A stretch of DNA of 64,000 nucleotides from Roseibium aggregatum IAM 12614 (GTDB lineage: Bacteria; Pseudomonadota; Alphaproteobacteria; Rhizobiales; Stappiaceae). The notes below the pieces were generated by a model, which saw only the letters and a list, made by a program, of their open reading frames with translations, did no database searches and was not told where the DNA came from. The translations under genes and the position numbers were made by a program. Shown here in pieces: positions 1-10,386 of this stretch (the stretch's first letter is position 1; every line of letters starts with the position of its first letter). Location: the NCBI RefSeq assembly GCF_000168975.1, contig NZ_AAUW01000011.1:1-64000 (forward strand), given 5' to 3'.

Positions 1-44
1 CCGAAGTGGCCGTCGACCGCTTTTACCGTCTGTTCGGGGCCTGA
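1..44 (+). CDS. 3' end of an unidentified gene (partial)
   Basis: An open frame enters from the left edge and stops at TGA 42-44; the last residues read EVAVDRFYRLFGA. Only 13 codons are visible, so no family can be assigned. The amphipathic helix-like tail is compatible with the C-terminus of a TetR-type regulator, which is a guess. It ends about 100 bp before ilvC on the same strand. Confidence 0.35.
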   Translation, partial: EVAVDRFYRLFGA

Positions 45-115
45 GCGCTTCGAACCTTCGGACAAACTGGGAACCACCAGAACCAATCAAGACCGGAAAA
101 CCGGCCTTCAACTGA

Positions 116-1162
<1,047 letters not shown>

Positions 1163-1189
1163 AAAGCTTTGCCCCATCGGCCCGAAACG

Positions 1190-1224
1190 AAACCCCGCTG
1201 GCAACAGCGGGGTTTCTTTTTTTT
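1190..1224 (+). terminator. Intrinsic terminator of ilvC
   Basis: AAACCCCGCTG (1190-1200) pairs with CAGCGGGGTTT (1205-1215) across a GCAA loop, a perfect 11-bp stem running straight into an uninterrupted T tract up to about 1224. Confidence 0.95.
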
Positions 1225-1472
1225 CGGGCGCACCGGTCAGCTCTCGAGTGAATGTCCGCAGGACGTCAGCCGCTCCCCGAAAGACGGCACGACGACAATC
1301 GTTCGCCTGAGACGAAGGCTTGAAACCTCCGCAGATTTCACGAGGATCGTAAACGGGATCGAACCGGCAAACTCCCGAATTGATAAAAGTTTTTTCATCA
1401 CGGCTAACTGGATTGCAAGAGCCTTTCCCGTAACTTAATCAATACTCTTTCCAAGAATGAGCATCCGGCCCC
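1225..1472. other. Intergenic region ilvC to diguanylate cyclase
   Basis: No gene is seen here. A possible sigma70-type promoter for the next gene is TTGCAA (1413-1418), a 17-bp spacer and TAATCA (1436-1441), ending about 45 bp before the start codon; this is a weak match and unproven. Confidence 0.3.
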
Positions 1473-1484
1473 GGAGCCCCCTTG

Positions 1485-2648
1485 ATGGATCTGTCGACAC
1501 TCTTTTCAGCAAATGTGCTTCTGCTGTCGATCTTTGCCATCTGCTTCCTCGCCATATCCCTGCAGACACGTCCGAGAACCCACTGGCTGAGCTGGGCCGC
1601 CGCCAATGCCCTGCTGGCATTGGCGCTGATCGGCTTTGCTGTCAGCAACTGGCTGCCGCCGCTGGCCGCCTATCTGCTTCCCAACACACTGCTGTTGCTT
1701 GGCTTCGGCTTTCATTGGCACGCCGCGCGCCTGTTGGCGCACATGCCAAGCAAAATCAGCAATGTTGCCGCTCCCGCCTTCGTCTATGCCCTCGCCGCAA
1801 GCTGCGCCTATCTGATTTCCAACTATGCCCTGGCCTATCTGGCCGCCAATGTCGTGTTTATGGTGCTGTCCGTTGCAACCATCACGATTTATGCCTCAAA
1901 GCCGTTCCGGGGCCTGATCTCCAGCATCGGCCTCATCCTGGCGTTCGTCTTTCTGGCCGCCGAGGGGACGTTGCGCACCGTGCACGGGCTTGTCTCCGGC
2001 GCCCCCCAGGGCCCCGGCATGATCGATGACGTGATCGTGGACATTCACCTGATGTGCGCCCTGGTCTTCATCAGCCTGACAGGTGCTTTCTCCCTGGCGC
2101 TGTCGTTCGAACTCGCGGCCAACCGGAACCGGGAGGATGCCCGGCGAGACCCATTGACCGGCGCTTTCAATCGCCGGGAATTCCAGGCGCGTCTGGAAAA
2201 CCTTCTGAAAGAGACGCCCAAGGACGATTTCGGGCTGGTCCATTTCGACCTCGACCATTTCAAACAGGTCAACGACCGGTTCGGGCATGTCGCCGGCGAC
2301 GAGGCGCTTGTGAGGGTCTGTTCGGAAGTGAAGGCGCATCTGCGCCAGAACGATTGTTTCGCCCGCCTTGGAGGCGAGGAATTCGCGGTGCTTCTGCCGT
2401 CCATCTCACGGGAGAACGCCTACCGTGTCGCCGAACGCCTGCGCGAACGCATCGCCGGGCTGCGGTTCGAGTTCGCGCCGCGGGAGTTCAACCTGACGGC
2501 TTCGGCAGGCGTCTATCACGGCAACGGCAGCAAGCTGCCGTCTAACGAATTGCTCAAGACGGTCGACCAGAGCCTCTACCAGTCCAAACGAACCGGTCGC
2601 AATCGCGTTTCCATTGTCGACACTGTGTCCGACGCAGCGCCTTCCTGA
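1485..2648 (+). CDS. Membrane-bound diguanylate cyclase (GGDEF)
   Basis: Predicted to make cyclic di-GMP from two GTP. The first ~210 residues form about six hydrophobic segments with no recognised sensor family, followed by a GGDEF domain. The active-site loop is GGEEF at residues 296-300, which is catalytically competent in known enzymes, and an RxxD inhibitory site (RQND, 287-290) sits five residues ahead, so product inhibition is likely. An in-frame TTG precedes the ATG by one codon; I chose the ATG at 1485 because GGAG (1473-1476) lies 8 nt upstream. It is monocistronic between the ilvC terminator and a convergent gene. It may supply the c-di-GMP degraded by the HD-GYP protein at 16 kb, but nothing links them directly. 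Confidence 0.93.
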   Translation: MDLSTLFSANVLLLSIFAICFLAISLQTRPRTHWLSWAAANALLALALIGFAVSNWLPPLAAYLLPNTLLLLGFGFHWHAARLLAHMPSKISNVAAPAFVYALAASCAYLISNYALAYLAANVVFMVLSVATITIYASKPFRGLISSIGLILAFVFLAAEGTLRTVHGLVSGAPQGPGMIDDVIVDIHLMCALVFISLTGAFSLALSFELAANRNREDARRDPLTGAFNRREFQARLENLLKETPKDDFGLVHFDLDHFKQVNDRFGHVAGDEALVRVCSEVKAHLRQNDCFARLGGEEFAVLLPSISRENAYRVAERLRERIAGLRFEFAPREFNLTASAGVYHGNGSKLPSNELLKTVDQSLYQSKRTGRNRVSIVDTVSDAAPS

Positions 2649-2663
2649 GCTTTCCGGGCTCGC

Positions 2664-3551
2664 TCAGGAATAGGCTTCGATGAGCCGTGTGACTTCCTTG
2701 TCCCGCGCCGCTTCGCTGGCTCCGCCCATGACGACAACGATCAGACGCTTGCCACCGCGATTGGCGGTCGCGACAAGATTGTAACCCGACATGCGGATAT
2801 AGCCCGTCTTCAGGCCGTCGACGCCAGCCACCTTGCCGACCAGGTTGTTGGTCGCCCTGAATGTGCGGCCGTTGTAGGAAAAGGACTTGGCCCGGTAATA
2901 GCTGGCATATTGCGGAAAGCGGCGCTTGAGGGTGAGGCCCAGCACCGCCATGTCGCGGGCCGAGGACACTTGCGCCGGGTCGGGCAGGCCGGTGGCATTG
3001 ACGAAGCGGGTACGCGACAGACCAAGCGCCCGTGCCTGGGAGGTCATTTGCCGGGCGAAGGCCGCTTCGCTGCCCGCAAGGTTTTCGGCAACGACAATGG
3101 CAACATCATTGGCCGATTTGACCGCAAGCGCCCTGGCCGCCTCCTCTACAGTGATGGTCGATCCCGCCTTGAGGCCGATTTTCGCCGGAGGCTCCGATGC
3201 CGCCTTGGCGGAAACGCTCAAGGGAGTGGAAAGCGAATATCGCCCTTCGGAGACGGCTTCAAAAAGCAGGTAGAGCGTCATCATCTTGCTGAGCGACGCG
3301 GGATAACGCGGCGCATCCGCATCGACCGCGTAAAGCTCTTCACCGGTGGATGCATTCAGCACCAGCGCGGAAAACCCGCGCTCAACAGCCGTTTCCGGAG
3401 CATAGGCAACGGCTGGAAGCGGGGCTGCCTCAACCGCAGGCGCAGTGCTTGTAGCAGGTGCCGGGGCTGGACCTTGAGCTGTCTGACAGGCAGCCAGGAA
3501 CCCGGCCAGTACGAAGATCGAAGCCTTCTTCAAAAGGAAAGACGCACGCAT
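2664..3551 (-). CDS. D-alanyl-D-alanine carboxypeptidase, S11 family, lipoprotein-like
   Basis: A penicillin-binding serine peptidase that trims the terminal D-alanine of peptidoglycan stem peptides in the periplasm. All three active-site motifs are present: SLSK (S86, K89), SAN (146-148) and KTG (248-250). The N-terminus is a signal peptide ending in LAAC, a lipobox with Cys22, followed by a Pro/Ala-rich linker, so it is predicted to be lipid-anchored. At 295 residues it stops soon after the transpeptidase fold and lacks the C-terminal domain of PBP5-type enzymes. It is last in a minus-strand run after the ABC permease, with a 34-bp gap, so cotranscription is possible. Confidence 0.93.
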   Translation of the reverse strand: MRASFLLKKASIFVLAGFLAACQTAQGPAPAPATSTAPAVEAAPLPAVAYAPETAVERGFSALVLNASTGEELYAVDADAPRYPASLSKMMTLYLLFEAVSEGRYSLSTPLSVSAKAASEPPAKIGLKAGSTITVEEAARALAVKSANDVAIVVAENLAGSEAAFARQMTSQARALGLSRTRFVNATGLPDPAQVSSARDMAVLGLTLKRRFPQYASYYRAKSFSYNGRTFRATNNLVGKVAGVDGLKTGYIRMSGYNLVATANRGGKRLIVVVMGGASEAARDKEVTRLIEAYS

Positions 3552-3585
3552 TCCCGCTCTCTCAAACTTGCGTTTCAGCCGGCCC

Positions 3586-4347
3586 TTATGCCTTCAGGCG
3601 GTAACCGGTCTTGAAAATCCAGTGCACGACGGCCAGAGACCCGCCAAGAAAGATCGTGGTTGCCAGCAAAGACAGCCACAGGCTGACATCCGCCTGACCA
3701 TAGAAGCTCCAGCGGAAGCCCGATATCAGGTAAACCACCGGGTTGATCAGCGTGATCTTCTGCCAGATTTCCGGCAACATGTTGATGGAATAGAAGCTGC
3801 CGCCCAGAAAAGCCAGAGGCGTGACGATCAACAGCGGGACGAACTGCAGTTTTTCGAAGTTGTCGGCCCAGATGCCGATGATGAACCCGAGCAGCGCGAA
3901 GGTGATGGCCGTCAGCAGAAAGAACGCTGCCATCCACACCGGATGCTGGATCTCCAGGGGAACGAAGAAACTCGCCGTGATCAGGATGATCAGGCCGACC
4001 AGGATGGACTTCGTCGCCGCCGCGCCGACATAGGCAACGGTGATTTCCAGAAACGACACCGGAGCTGACAGCACCTCGAAGATCGTACCCGTGAACCGAG
4101 GGAAATAGATGCCGAACGATGCGTTGGACAGGCTCTGTGTCATCAGAGACAGCATGATCAGCCCGGGAACGATGAAAGCGCCGTAGCTGACGCCGTCGAC
4201 TTCGGAAATCCGCGAGCCGATGGCCGCTCCGAAGACGACGAAGTAAAGCACCGTGGAGATCACCGGCGATATAATGCTCTGCATGATCGTGCGCCGGGTG
4301 CGCGCCATTTCCGTCAGATAGATGACTTTGATCGCTTCGAAATTCAT
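3586..4347 (-). CDS. ABC-2 type transporter permease (YadH-like)
   Basis: Membrane subunit of an ABC exporter. About six hydrophobic helices are visible in 253 residues, and the sequence has the layout of ABC-2 permeases of the YadH/NodJ kind. The ATPase partner is two genes upstream on the same strand, separated only by a GNAT gene. The start codon overlaps the stop of that GNAT gene by 4 bp (ATGA, 4344-4347), indicating translational coupling. The substrate cannot be read from the sequence; E. coli YadGH is itself poorly characterised. Confidence 0.92.
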   Translation of the reverse strand: MNFEAIKVIYLTEMARTRRTIMQSIISPVISTVLYFVVFGAAIGSRISEVDGVSYGAFIVPGLIMLSLMTQSLSNASFGIYFPRFTGTIFEVLSAPVSFLEITVAYVGAAATKSILVGLIILITASFFVPLEIQHPVWMAAFFLLTAITFALLGFIIGIWADNFEKLQFVPLLIVTPLAFLGGSFYSINMLPEIWQKITLINPVVYLISGFRWSFYGQADVSLWLSLLATTIFLGGSLAVVHWIFKTGYRLKA

Positions 4348-4835
4348 GTGCGCTGCTGCCCCGAAGTCAGTTGGAGTTCCATCCGGGGCAATGTACGCCC
4401 CGGGATCGAACCGGACGGTGCCCGGCCAATGGTCTTGAAGCCCATGCGGGCGTAGAAAGGTTCTGCAAAAGGATCCGCATCGAGACCGATCCTCACCAGG
4501 CCAAGGTCTTGTGCCCTTTCGTAAAGCACGTCGAACAAGGCCCGGCCAACACGCCGACCCTGCCAGGCAGGGTCGACAAAACAGGTTTCAAGTTCGCCCG
4601 TTTCGCCATCCTCAACCGTGGACAGCCGGATACAGCCGACCGGCCGCCCATCGGCATCCTGCGCCAGCCAGAAATCGTCATCCTCGATCCAACTGTCGCG
4701 GACCTTCAGTTCTTCGGCGCACATCGCCATGAAGGTGTCGTCGTAACCGTTCGACTGCTTGGAGCGCATGCACAGATCCGTCAGGGCCGTGCTGTCCTCA
4801 AGTGCCGCTTCGCGAATGGTGAAGCCTTTCTCCAT
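4344..4835 (-). CDS. GNAT family N-acetyltransferase
   Basis: A 163-residue GNAT-fold protein expected to acetylate a small molecule or protein amine with acetyl-CoA. The acetyl-CoA loop is visible as the [10 protein letters not shown] segment, followed by the typical late FYARMGF strand-helix. I start it at ATG 4835 ([10 protein letters not shown]); a longer open frame exists upstream, but it overlaps the ATPase gene and adds non-GNAT sequence. It sits between the ATPase and permease of an ABC transporter, 7 bp after the former and overlapping the latter. It is clearly related to the GNAT half of the fusion at 6997 (shared ALTDL..R.K.S.GY start, FY...GFKT end, and PG+.+P.ME tail). Confidence 0.9.
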   Translation of the reverse strand: MEKGFTIREAALEDSTALTDLCMRSKQSNGYDDTFMAMCAEELKVRDSWIEDDDFWLAQDADGRPVGCIRLSTVEDGETGELETCFVDPAWQGRRVGRALFDVLYERAQDLGLVRIGLDADPFAEPFYARMGFKTIGRAPSGSIPGRTLPRMELQLTSGQQRT

Positions 4836-4842
4836 CTCCGCC

Positions 4843-5766
4843 TCACCCCTGACTGACCAGGCCAACGAAGATATCCTCCAGCGACGACTGGTCGGTCTGC
4901 AGGTCGTGAAAGCGGACACCGGCCTGAGAGAGGTCGGTCAGAAGCGATGTGATGCCGGTACGGTCCGCCTGTGTATCATAGGTGTAGACCAGACTGCGTC
5001 CCTCGTCCTCAAGCTTCAGGTCGTAGTGGGCAAGGCTGCCGGGGATATCGCTGAGGGGCTCGGTGAGGCTGAGCGACAACAACTTGCGCCCGAGCTTGCG
5101 CATCAGCTCCGCCTTTTCCTCAACCAGAATGATTTCGCCCTTGTTGATCACCCCGACACGGTCAGCCATTTCCTCGGCCTCCTCGATGTAGTGCGTCGTC
5201 AGGATGATGGTGACGCCCTTGTTCTTCAACTCCCCCACGATGCGCCACATGTCGTGTCTCAGTTCCACGTCCACACCGGCCGTCGGCTCGTCCAGAAACA
5301 GGATCTTCGGCTCGTGCGCCAGCGCCTTGGCGACCAGAAGACGCCGCTTCATGCCACCGGACAGGGCCATGATCGGGTTGTTGCGCTTGTCCCAGAGCGT
5401 CAGGTCCTTGAGAATGCTCTCGATCCGCGCCGGATCCGGTTTCATGCCGAACAGACCGCGGCTGAAGGCGACCGTATCGCCCACCATTTCAAAGGGAGCC
5501 GTTGGCATTTCCTGCGGCACCAGACCGATCATCTGGCGGGCGGCGCGGTACTCGCTCAAGGCGTCATGACCGCACACGTGAATGCTGCCGGAGGTCGGCC
5601 GCACAAGACCGCAAATCGTGCTGATAAGGGTGGTCTTGCCGGCGCCGTTCGGCCCGAGCAACGCAAACACCTCTCCCTGCTGGATATCCAGAGACACGGA
5701 TTTGAGGGCCTGGAAGCCACCATCATAGGTTTTTTCCAGGTCGCGGACGGAAAGTATCGGAGCCAT
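4843..5766 (-). CDS. ABC transporter ATP-binding protein (YadG-like)
   Basis: Nucleotide-binding subunit that powers the ABC-2 permease encoded downstream. Walker [10 protein letters not shown], signature LSGGMKRR, Walker [13 protein letters not shown] and the switch histidine (LTTHY) are all visible in order, so it should be active. Length is 307 residues. The ATG at 5766 ([14 protein letters not shown]) is chosen over an upstream in-frame start at 5829 because ABC domains begin there and the extra 21 residues show no homology. The C-terminal 80 residues resemble the accessory region of YadG/CcmA-like exporters. Confidence 0.93.
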   Translation of the reverse strand: MAPILSVRDLEKTYDGGFQALKSVSLDIQQGEVFALLGPNGAGKTTLISTICGLVRPTSGSIHVCGHDALSEYRAARQMIGLVPQEMPTAPFEMVGDTVAFSRGLFGMKPDPARIESILKDLTLWDKRNNPIMALSGGMKRRLLVAKALAHEPKILFLDEPTAGVDVELRHDMWRIVGELKNKGVTIILTTHYIEEAEEMADRVGVINKGEIILVEEKAELMRKLGRKLLSLSLTEPLSDIPGSLAHYDLKLEDEGRSLVYTYDTQADRTGITSLLTDLSQAGVRFHDLQTDQSSLEDIFVGLVSQG

Positions 5767-6014
5767 CGTTTCAACCGGTTCGGAATTGGGGATTTGACCA
5801 GACGGCCAAACAGGCGGGCACACTCGCATGTGGGCGGACAGGCCGCAAGATGCAACCCTTTTGGGCCAGGCACCGGTCGCTAAAAAGCGATCAAAGTAGC
5901 AGTGTCACTGTTTCGCCTGACGAAACACTGCGTCTGCGGACCAAAGACTAGGTTTTGCCCGCCAGGCCACTATCTTCCAGTCAAATCGAACTCTATTCGC
6001 AGCAGGAAACAATC

Positions 6015-6917
6015 ATGTCCATCCGTCCCGTAACGCACATCGGCAGCACGCAACCGACCCTGGAAGGCGCCGGCGTCCGGCTGGAGCGGGTCTTCGGTTT
6101 TCAGGACCCGGAAATGCTGGACCCGTTCCTCCTGCTTGACGATTTCCGCAACGAACGCTCCGAAGACTACCTGAAGGGCTTTCCCTGGCATCCGCATCGC
6201 GGCATCGAGACCATCACCTACGTTCTGGCCGGCACCGTTGAACACGGCGACAGCCTGGGCAACAGCGGCAACCTGGGGGCGGGCGACGTTCAGTGGATGA
6301 CTGCCGGTCGCGGGATCATGCATCAGGAAATGCCGAAGGGCGATGCCAACGGCCGCATGCACGGTTTCCAGCTCTGGGCAAACCTGCCCTCCTCGCTGAA
6401 GATGACAGCACCGCGATACCAGGATGTCGCCTCGAAAGAGATCCCGGTAGTGACCGACGACGACGGCACCTCGGCCCGGATCATCTGTGGCGAATTCTGG
6501 GGCAAGCGCGGCCCGGTGGACGGCATTGCCGCCGATCCGCAGTATCTCGACATCCACGTACCGGCCGGTCAGAAGAAACGCTTCAAGGTCGACACCTACA
6601 AGCAGACCTTCGCCTATATCTTCGAGGGCTCCGGAACCTTCGAGGGCGCATCAGACCCGTTCGGTGTGCTGACGGAGAAGGAATTTGGCGGCGAGGAACT
6701 GAAGATCCGCGACGAGACCGGCAACCGCTCTCTGGTGATCTTCGGGTCCGGTGATGAGATCGTGGTTCAGGCGGGAGAGGAAGGCATCCGCTTCCTGCTC
6801 GTTTCCGGCGCCCCGATCAAGGAACCCGTTGCCTGGCACGGACCGATCGTAATGAACACGCGCCAGGAGCTGATCCAGGCAGTCACCGAACTGCAGAACG
6901 GCACGTTCATCAAGTAG
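6015..6917 (+). CDS. Pirin family protein
   Basis: A bicupin of 300 residues. The N-terminal cupin has the metal-binding pattern of pirins: HPHRGIETITY, then VEHGDS, and the histidine/glutamate pair in IMHQEMP, so an iron-type metal site is expected. Characterised pirins show quercetin dioxygenase activity or act as redox-sensitive partners of regulators; which applies here is unknown. ATG 6015 follows AGGAAAC, whereas an upstream in-frame ATG at 5955 lacks a ribosome binding site. It stands alone, divergent from the ABC ATPase across about 250 bp in which I see no other feature. Confidence 0.92.
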   Translation: MSIRPVTHIGSTQPTLEGAGVRLERVFGFQDPEMLDPFLLLDDFRNERSEDYLKGFPWHPHRGIETITYVLAGTVEHGDSLGNSGNLGAGDVQWMTAGRGIMHQEMPKGDANGRMHGFQLWANLPSSLKMTAPRYQDVASKEIPVVTDDDGTSARIICGEFWGKRGPVDGIAADPQYLDIHVPAGQKKRFKVDTYKQTFAYIFEGSGTFEGASDPFGVLTEKEFGGEELKIRDETGNRSLVIFGSGDEIVVQAGEEGIRFLLVSGAPIKEPVAWHGPIVMNTRQELIQAVTELQNGTFIK

Positions 6918-6996
6918 GACTAAACGAGGCCTGCCGCCTTGTAACTTTCACAATGTCTGGCTAGGGCTGTCCGGAACGTAACCGACTGGACTGCCC

Positions 6997-8148
6997 ATGC
7001 CATTGAAACTGCGCCCGGCCACCGAGGCCGATGTCCCTGCCCTCACCGATATTCTCCACCGTGCCAAGGCCTCCTGGGGCTATCCGGAGGAGAAGATGGC
7101 GGAGTTTCGCGAATACTGGCAGATTTCCGAGGCAACCGTCCGTTCGCTGACGATGACTGTTGCCGAGCGGAACGGCCTTCCGGTCGCCTTTTCAGGGCTC
7201 TCTCCCCAGAGCGAAGACACCCTCCTTATCGACTTCCTGTTTGTTGCCCCGGAAGCCCAGCGCCAGGGCATTGGCGATCTTCTGCTGAAGCGTGCCGAAG
7301 ACCATGCCCACCGCCAGGGACTGAGGCGGCTTTACCTGGAAAGCGATGCCCACGCGGGCCCGTTCTATGAGAAGCGCGGGTTCAAGACCCTGGCGACAAG
7401 GCCTAGCGCAATGTCACCCGGCAAGGACATTCCCTTGATGGAAAAACCCTTGGCACCGGCGGTCTACCGGGTGCAGTCGCTGAACATCGAGGTTTCAAAC
7501 AAACCATGGGCCTTCGAAACCGCGCATGCGGAGGCCATCGAGGCGTATTTCGAGGAAGCCAAGAAGCGCATTCCGCTTCTGTGGAATGGCCGCACGATGA
7601 AGCTGACCGGATTTGAGTTCAAGGACGGCACCTTCAACGGCAACTGCGCGGAATGTTCCTTTGCCGCTTTTCTGGCCTGGCGCGATTGGGGCGCTCCCGA
7701 TCCAACCTCGTACAATCTTTTCGGCTCCGCCATCCTGCGGTCCGCCGAGGGCGCGTTGCTTTATGGTGTCATGTCCCGGAAAACGGCGACGGCGGGGATG
7801 ATCTATCCTCCCGGCGGCAATCTCGACCCGACCGATCTCACCGAAGATGGCAAGGTCGACGTCGTTGGGGCGATCTACCGGGAACTTTCAGAGGAAACCG
7901 GCCTGAAGCCAGAGGATGTCCGGCCTGCGGAACTGCTGGTGACTTTCGACGGCTGGCGGATTTCCATCGGGCAGGTGATGGACGTACCTCGTCCCGCTGA
8001 ACAACTGCGCACGGAGATCCTGCGTTTCTCCGAGGCATCCGAAGAACAGGAACTGGCGGACATACGCATCATCCGCACACGCGCGGATCTTGAGGACAGT
8101 GCCATCGTGCCCTACGCCCGCTCGCTCGGCCAATATCTGCTGCCATGA
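6997..8148 (+). CDS. GNAT acetyltransferase-NUDIX hydrolase fusion
   Basis: Two enzymes in one 383-residue chain. Residues 1 to about 150 are a GNAT domain with the acetyl-CoA loop (EAQRQGIGDLLL) and FYEKRGF. From about residue 158 a NUDIX hydrolase begins; it keeps the catalytic core RELSEETGL, but the front of the Nudix box (PPGGNLDPTDLTEDG) is longer than the canonical GX5EX7REUXEEXGU pattern. NUDIX enzymes cleave nucleoside diphosphates linked to another group; the substrate is not evident. No stop, frameshift or start-like signal with a ribosome binding site separates the halves. The GNAT half is a paralogue of the gene at 4344-4835, suggesting local duplication followed by fusion. Confidence 0.88.
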   Translation: MPLKLRPATEADVPALTDILHRAKASWGYPEEKMAEFREYWQISEATVRSLTMTVAERNGLPVAFSGLSPQSEDTLLIDFLFVAPEAQRQGIGDLLLKRAEDHAHRQGLRRLYLESDAHAGPFYEKRGFKTLATRPSAMSPGKDIPLMEKPLAPAVYRVQSLNIEVSNKPWAFETAHAEAIEAYFEEAKKRIPLLWNGRTMKLTGFEFKDGTFNGNCAECSFAAFLAWRDWGAPDPTSYNLFGSAILRSAEGALLYGVMSRKTATAGMIYPPGGNLDPTDLTEDGKVDVVGAIYRELSEETGLKPEDVRPAELLVTFDGWRISIGQVMDVPRPAEQLRTEILRFSEASEEQELADIRIIRTRADLEDSAIVPYARSLGQYLLP

Positions 8149-8378
8149 CCGGCGCAGGACAATGCGGCCGGGAACGGCAATATTTTGTTCACCAAGAATA
8201 CGCACTAAGCACTGGCAGGACTTGCCTGAACATGCAAAAGTCCGCTCACCTTTGAACCCGGCACCTTGGGTTTGACAGGGGCTGTCCGTTGAGGACAGGT
8301 TGGTTGTTTTACAGCATTCGAGCCCCTTGCCCGGCTTCCTCTGAAGGCAGGCATGGCGGCTTCAGGGAGAAGAGAAGT

Positions 8379-9290
8379 ATGAGCCGCCGCTATGCGATCC
8401 TGGATGTCTTCACAAACACGACCCTTGCCGGGAACCCCCTGGCGGTGGTTCTGGACTCCGAGGGTCTGAGCGACGAGCAGATGCAGAAGATCGCCGGTGA
8501 GTTCAATCTTTCGGAGACTGTCTTCGTCTTCCCACCGGAAAAGCCCGGCCATTCGGCCACCATGCGGATCTTTACCCCAAAGATGGAACTGCCCTTTGCC
8601 GGTCACCCGACAGTCGGCACGGCCATTCTTCTGGCAACCGAACGCTTTGGCGAGATTTCGGGCGAACAGGATGCTGTTGTCGTTCTGAAACAGCAGATCG
8701 GCACGGTGCGCTGCGCCGTGATCCTGCGCGAGCATGCCGCCGCCTTTGCCGAGTTCGACGTTCCGAGCCTGCCGGAGCCCGCCGGACCGACCCACAACAT
8801 CGAGCTGATCGCCGCCGCGCTCAATCTGGAGCCGAGCGACATCGGGTTCGAGAACCACGGCCCTTCCCGCTTCCGCGTCGGCCCGGCTTTCACCTTTGTG
8901 CCAGTACGCGATCTCGATGCGCTGTCGCGCGCCAAGCCGATGCCGGCCATGTGGAACGCCGGCTTCGGCAAGAACGGCCACACCGACGCCTACGTCTATT
9001 GCCGGGAGACCCGCTCCCACGACAGCGCCTTCCACGCCCGCCTGTTCGCACCCGACATGGGCATTCCCGAAGACCCCGCGACAGGTTCGGCCGCGGCGGC
9101 TTTCGCCGGTGTCGTCGATTATTATGACGACCTGCCCAACGGCACGCACCATATCCGCATCGAACAGGGCTTCGAGATGGGACGTCCCTCTCTGATCGAT
9201 CTGGAGATCGACATCGAGGGCGGCAAGATGCATGCGGTCAGGATCGGCGGTCAGGCGACGATGGTCGCTAGAGGCGAGTTGTTCATCTAG
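8379..9290 (+). CDS. PhzF family isomerase-like protein
   Basis: A 303-residue protein of the diaminopimelate-epimerase fold, PhzF branch. The two-lobed fold is marked by NLSETVF with the conserved glutamate, GHPTVGTA in the first lobe and [11 protein letters not shown] in the second. PhzF of phenazine producers isomerises a dihydroanthranilate, but most homologues outside such clusters are of unknown function, and no phenazine genes are visible here. The ATG at 8379 follows GAGAAGAGAAG; the longer upstream frame has no homology. It converges with the AraC-type gene with only 24 bp between the stops. Confidence 0.92.
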   Translation: MSRRYAILDVFTNTTLAGNPLAVVLDSEGLSDEQMQKIAGEFNLSETVFVFPPEKPGHSATMRIFTPKMELPFAGHPTVGTAILLATERFGEISGEQDAVVVLKQQIGTVRCAVILREHAAAFAEFDVPSLPEPAGPTHNIELIAAALNLEPSDIGFENHGPSRFRVGPAFTFVPVRDLDALSRAKPMPAMWNAGFGKNGHTDAYVYCRETRSHDSAFHARLFAPDMGIPEDPATGSAAAAFAGVVDYYDDLPNGTHHIRIEQGFEMGRPSLIDLEIDIEGGKMHAVRIGGQATMVARGELFI

Positions 9291-9314
9291 AAAAGCCGGT
9301 TCGCTCGCAGACGG

Positions 9315-10211
9315 TCAAAGCGCCGCCTGCGAGGGGCCCTGCGCCTTGTCCGCGCGCGGCGGCAGCCCGAAATGCCGGGAGTATTCCCGGCTGAACTGGG
9401 TCGGGCTTTCATAACCCACCTGAAACGCCGCCCGGGAGACGGACAGTTTTTCCGCCTGCAGAAGCCTGCGCGCCTCCATGAGCCGCAACTGTTTTTGAAA
9501 CTGCAGAGGGCTGGTGCCGGTCAATTCCTTGAAATGCGCGTGGAAGGCCGACACGCTCATGCCCGCGTCGCCAGCCAGATCATCGACCCGCAGGGACGCG
9601 GCGATGTCCCGACGGATACCGGCGATGACCCTGGCGATGCGCGCGGCATGGCTGTCCTGTTCAGCAACCTGGCGCAGGATGGCGCCGTGTTTCGCCGTCA
9701 GAAGCCAGTAATGGATCTCCCGCAGAAGCAGCGGTAGCAAGACCTTGCCGGCCTCAGGCATCTGCGAAAGCTCGAACAGGCGCCGCATGGCATCGACGAT
9801 AGCCGCATCCGCCCTTCCGCTTGCCACCGCCCCAGAAGCCGGAGACGATTTGCCTGGCCGGTCGATCTCCAGAGCCAATTCACGAATAAGGGCCATATCC
9901 AGTGGAAGGGCCAGCGCGACATAAGGCTCGGTCCGGCTCGCGCTTACCACCCGCGCTTGCGCCGGCAGGTCCAGCCCGACAATCAGCGACTGCATGGCGC
10001 CGAACCGGACGGTTTGCGACCCGAGATAAGTCTGTTTCTCGCCCTGGAGAACCAGGCAGAAAATCGGCCGGTAGACGACGGGGTAAATCAAGGTTGGCTG
10101 GCGTTGACGCACCAATGTCATGCTGCCCGCCCCTACGGGAAACGGATCTCCGCCCGCGCCGTGATCGTCAGCAAATGCGACTAGTTTCCGGATCAGTTCA
10201 TCTGGCGGCAT
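9315..10211 (-). CDS. AraC family transcriptional regulator
   Basis: A 298-residue activator. The N-terminal half is the AraC_N type (PIFCLVLQGEKQ, cupin-like ligand domain) and the C-terminal ~100 residues contain two helix-turn-helix motifs of the AraC/XylS class, ending with GYESPTQFSREYSRHFG. Start ATG 10211 (MPPDELIRKL) is preferred to an upstream in-frame start. It is divergently oriented to an SDR oxidoreductase, the usual arrangement for regulators of this subgroup, and the shared 175-bp region holds a pair of direct repeats 21 bp apart that could be its operator. Confidence 0.93.
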   Translation of the reverse strand: MPPDELIRKLVAFADDHGAGGDPFPVGAGSMTLVRQRQPTLIYPVVYRPIFCLVLQGEKQTYLGSQTVRFGAMQSLIVGLDLPAQARVVSASRTEPYVALALPLDMALIRELALEIDRPGKSSPASGAVASGRADAAIVDAMRRLFELSQMPEAGKVLLPLLLREIHYWLLTAKHGAILRQVAEQDSHAARIARVIAGIRRDIAASLRVDDLAGDAGMSVSAFHAHFKELTGTSPLQFQKQLRLMEARRLLQAEKLSVSRAAFQVGYESPTQFSREYSRHFGLPPRADKAQGPSQAAL

Positions 10212-10281
10212 GGTTTGCTCCCCTGAAACCCCAGCGATACGCTCGCCGGTTGGAGATGGCAACCATTCAACTTCTCTGGTT

Positions 10282-10317
10282 TGGAGAAACAGGCAGGTCT
10301 TCTGGAGAAACCGGCAG
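10282..10317. promoter_or_regulatory. Direct repeat, probable AraC-type operator
   Basis: TGGAGAAACAGGCAG (10282-10296) is repeated as TGGAGAAACCGGCAG (10303-10317), 14 of 15 bases identical with a 21-bp period, i.e. two helical turns. It lies between the divergent AraC regulator and the SDR gene, about 70 bp before the latter's start. AraC proteins bind tandem direct repeats with this spacing. Confidence 0.6.
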
Positions 10318-10386
10318 ACATCGCTGCTCGGGACGGACTACTTCAGGGTCGATGACATCAAACCCCGTACCTCTGGAGCAAATGCC

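Noticed and set aside
8149..8378. A gene between the GNAT-NUDIX and PhzF genes
   Set aside because: The 230-bp gap has no frame with homology; the frame continuing upstream of PhzF is non-coding.
8379..9290. A phenazine biosynthesis locus
   Set aside because: Only the PhzF homologue is present, and this family is widespread outside phenazine clusters.
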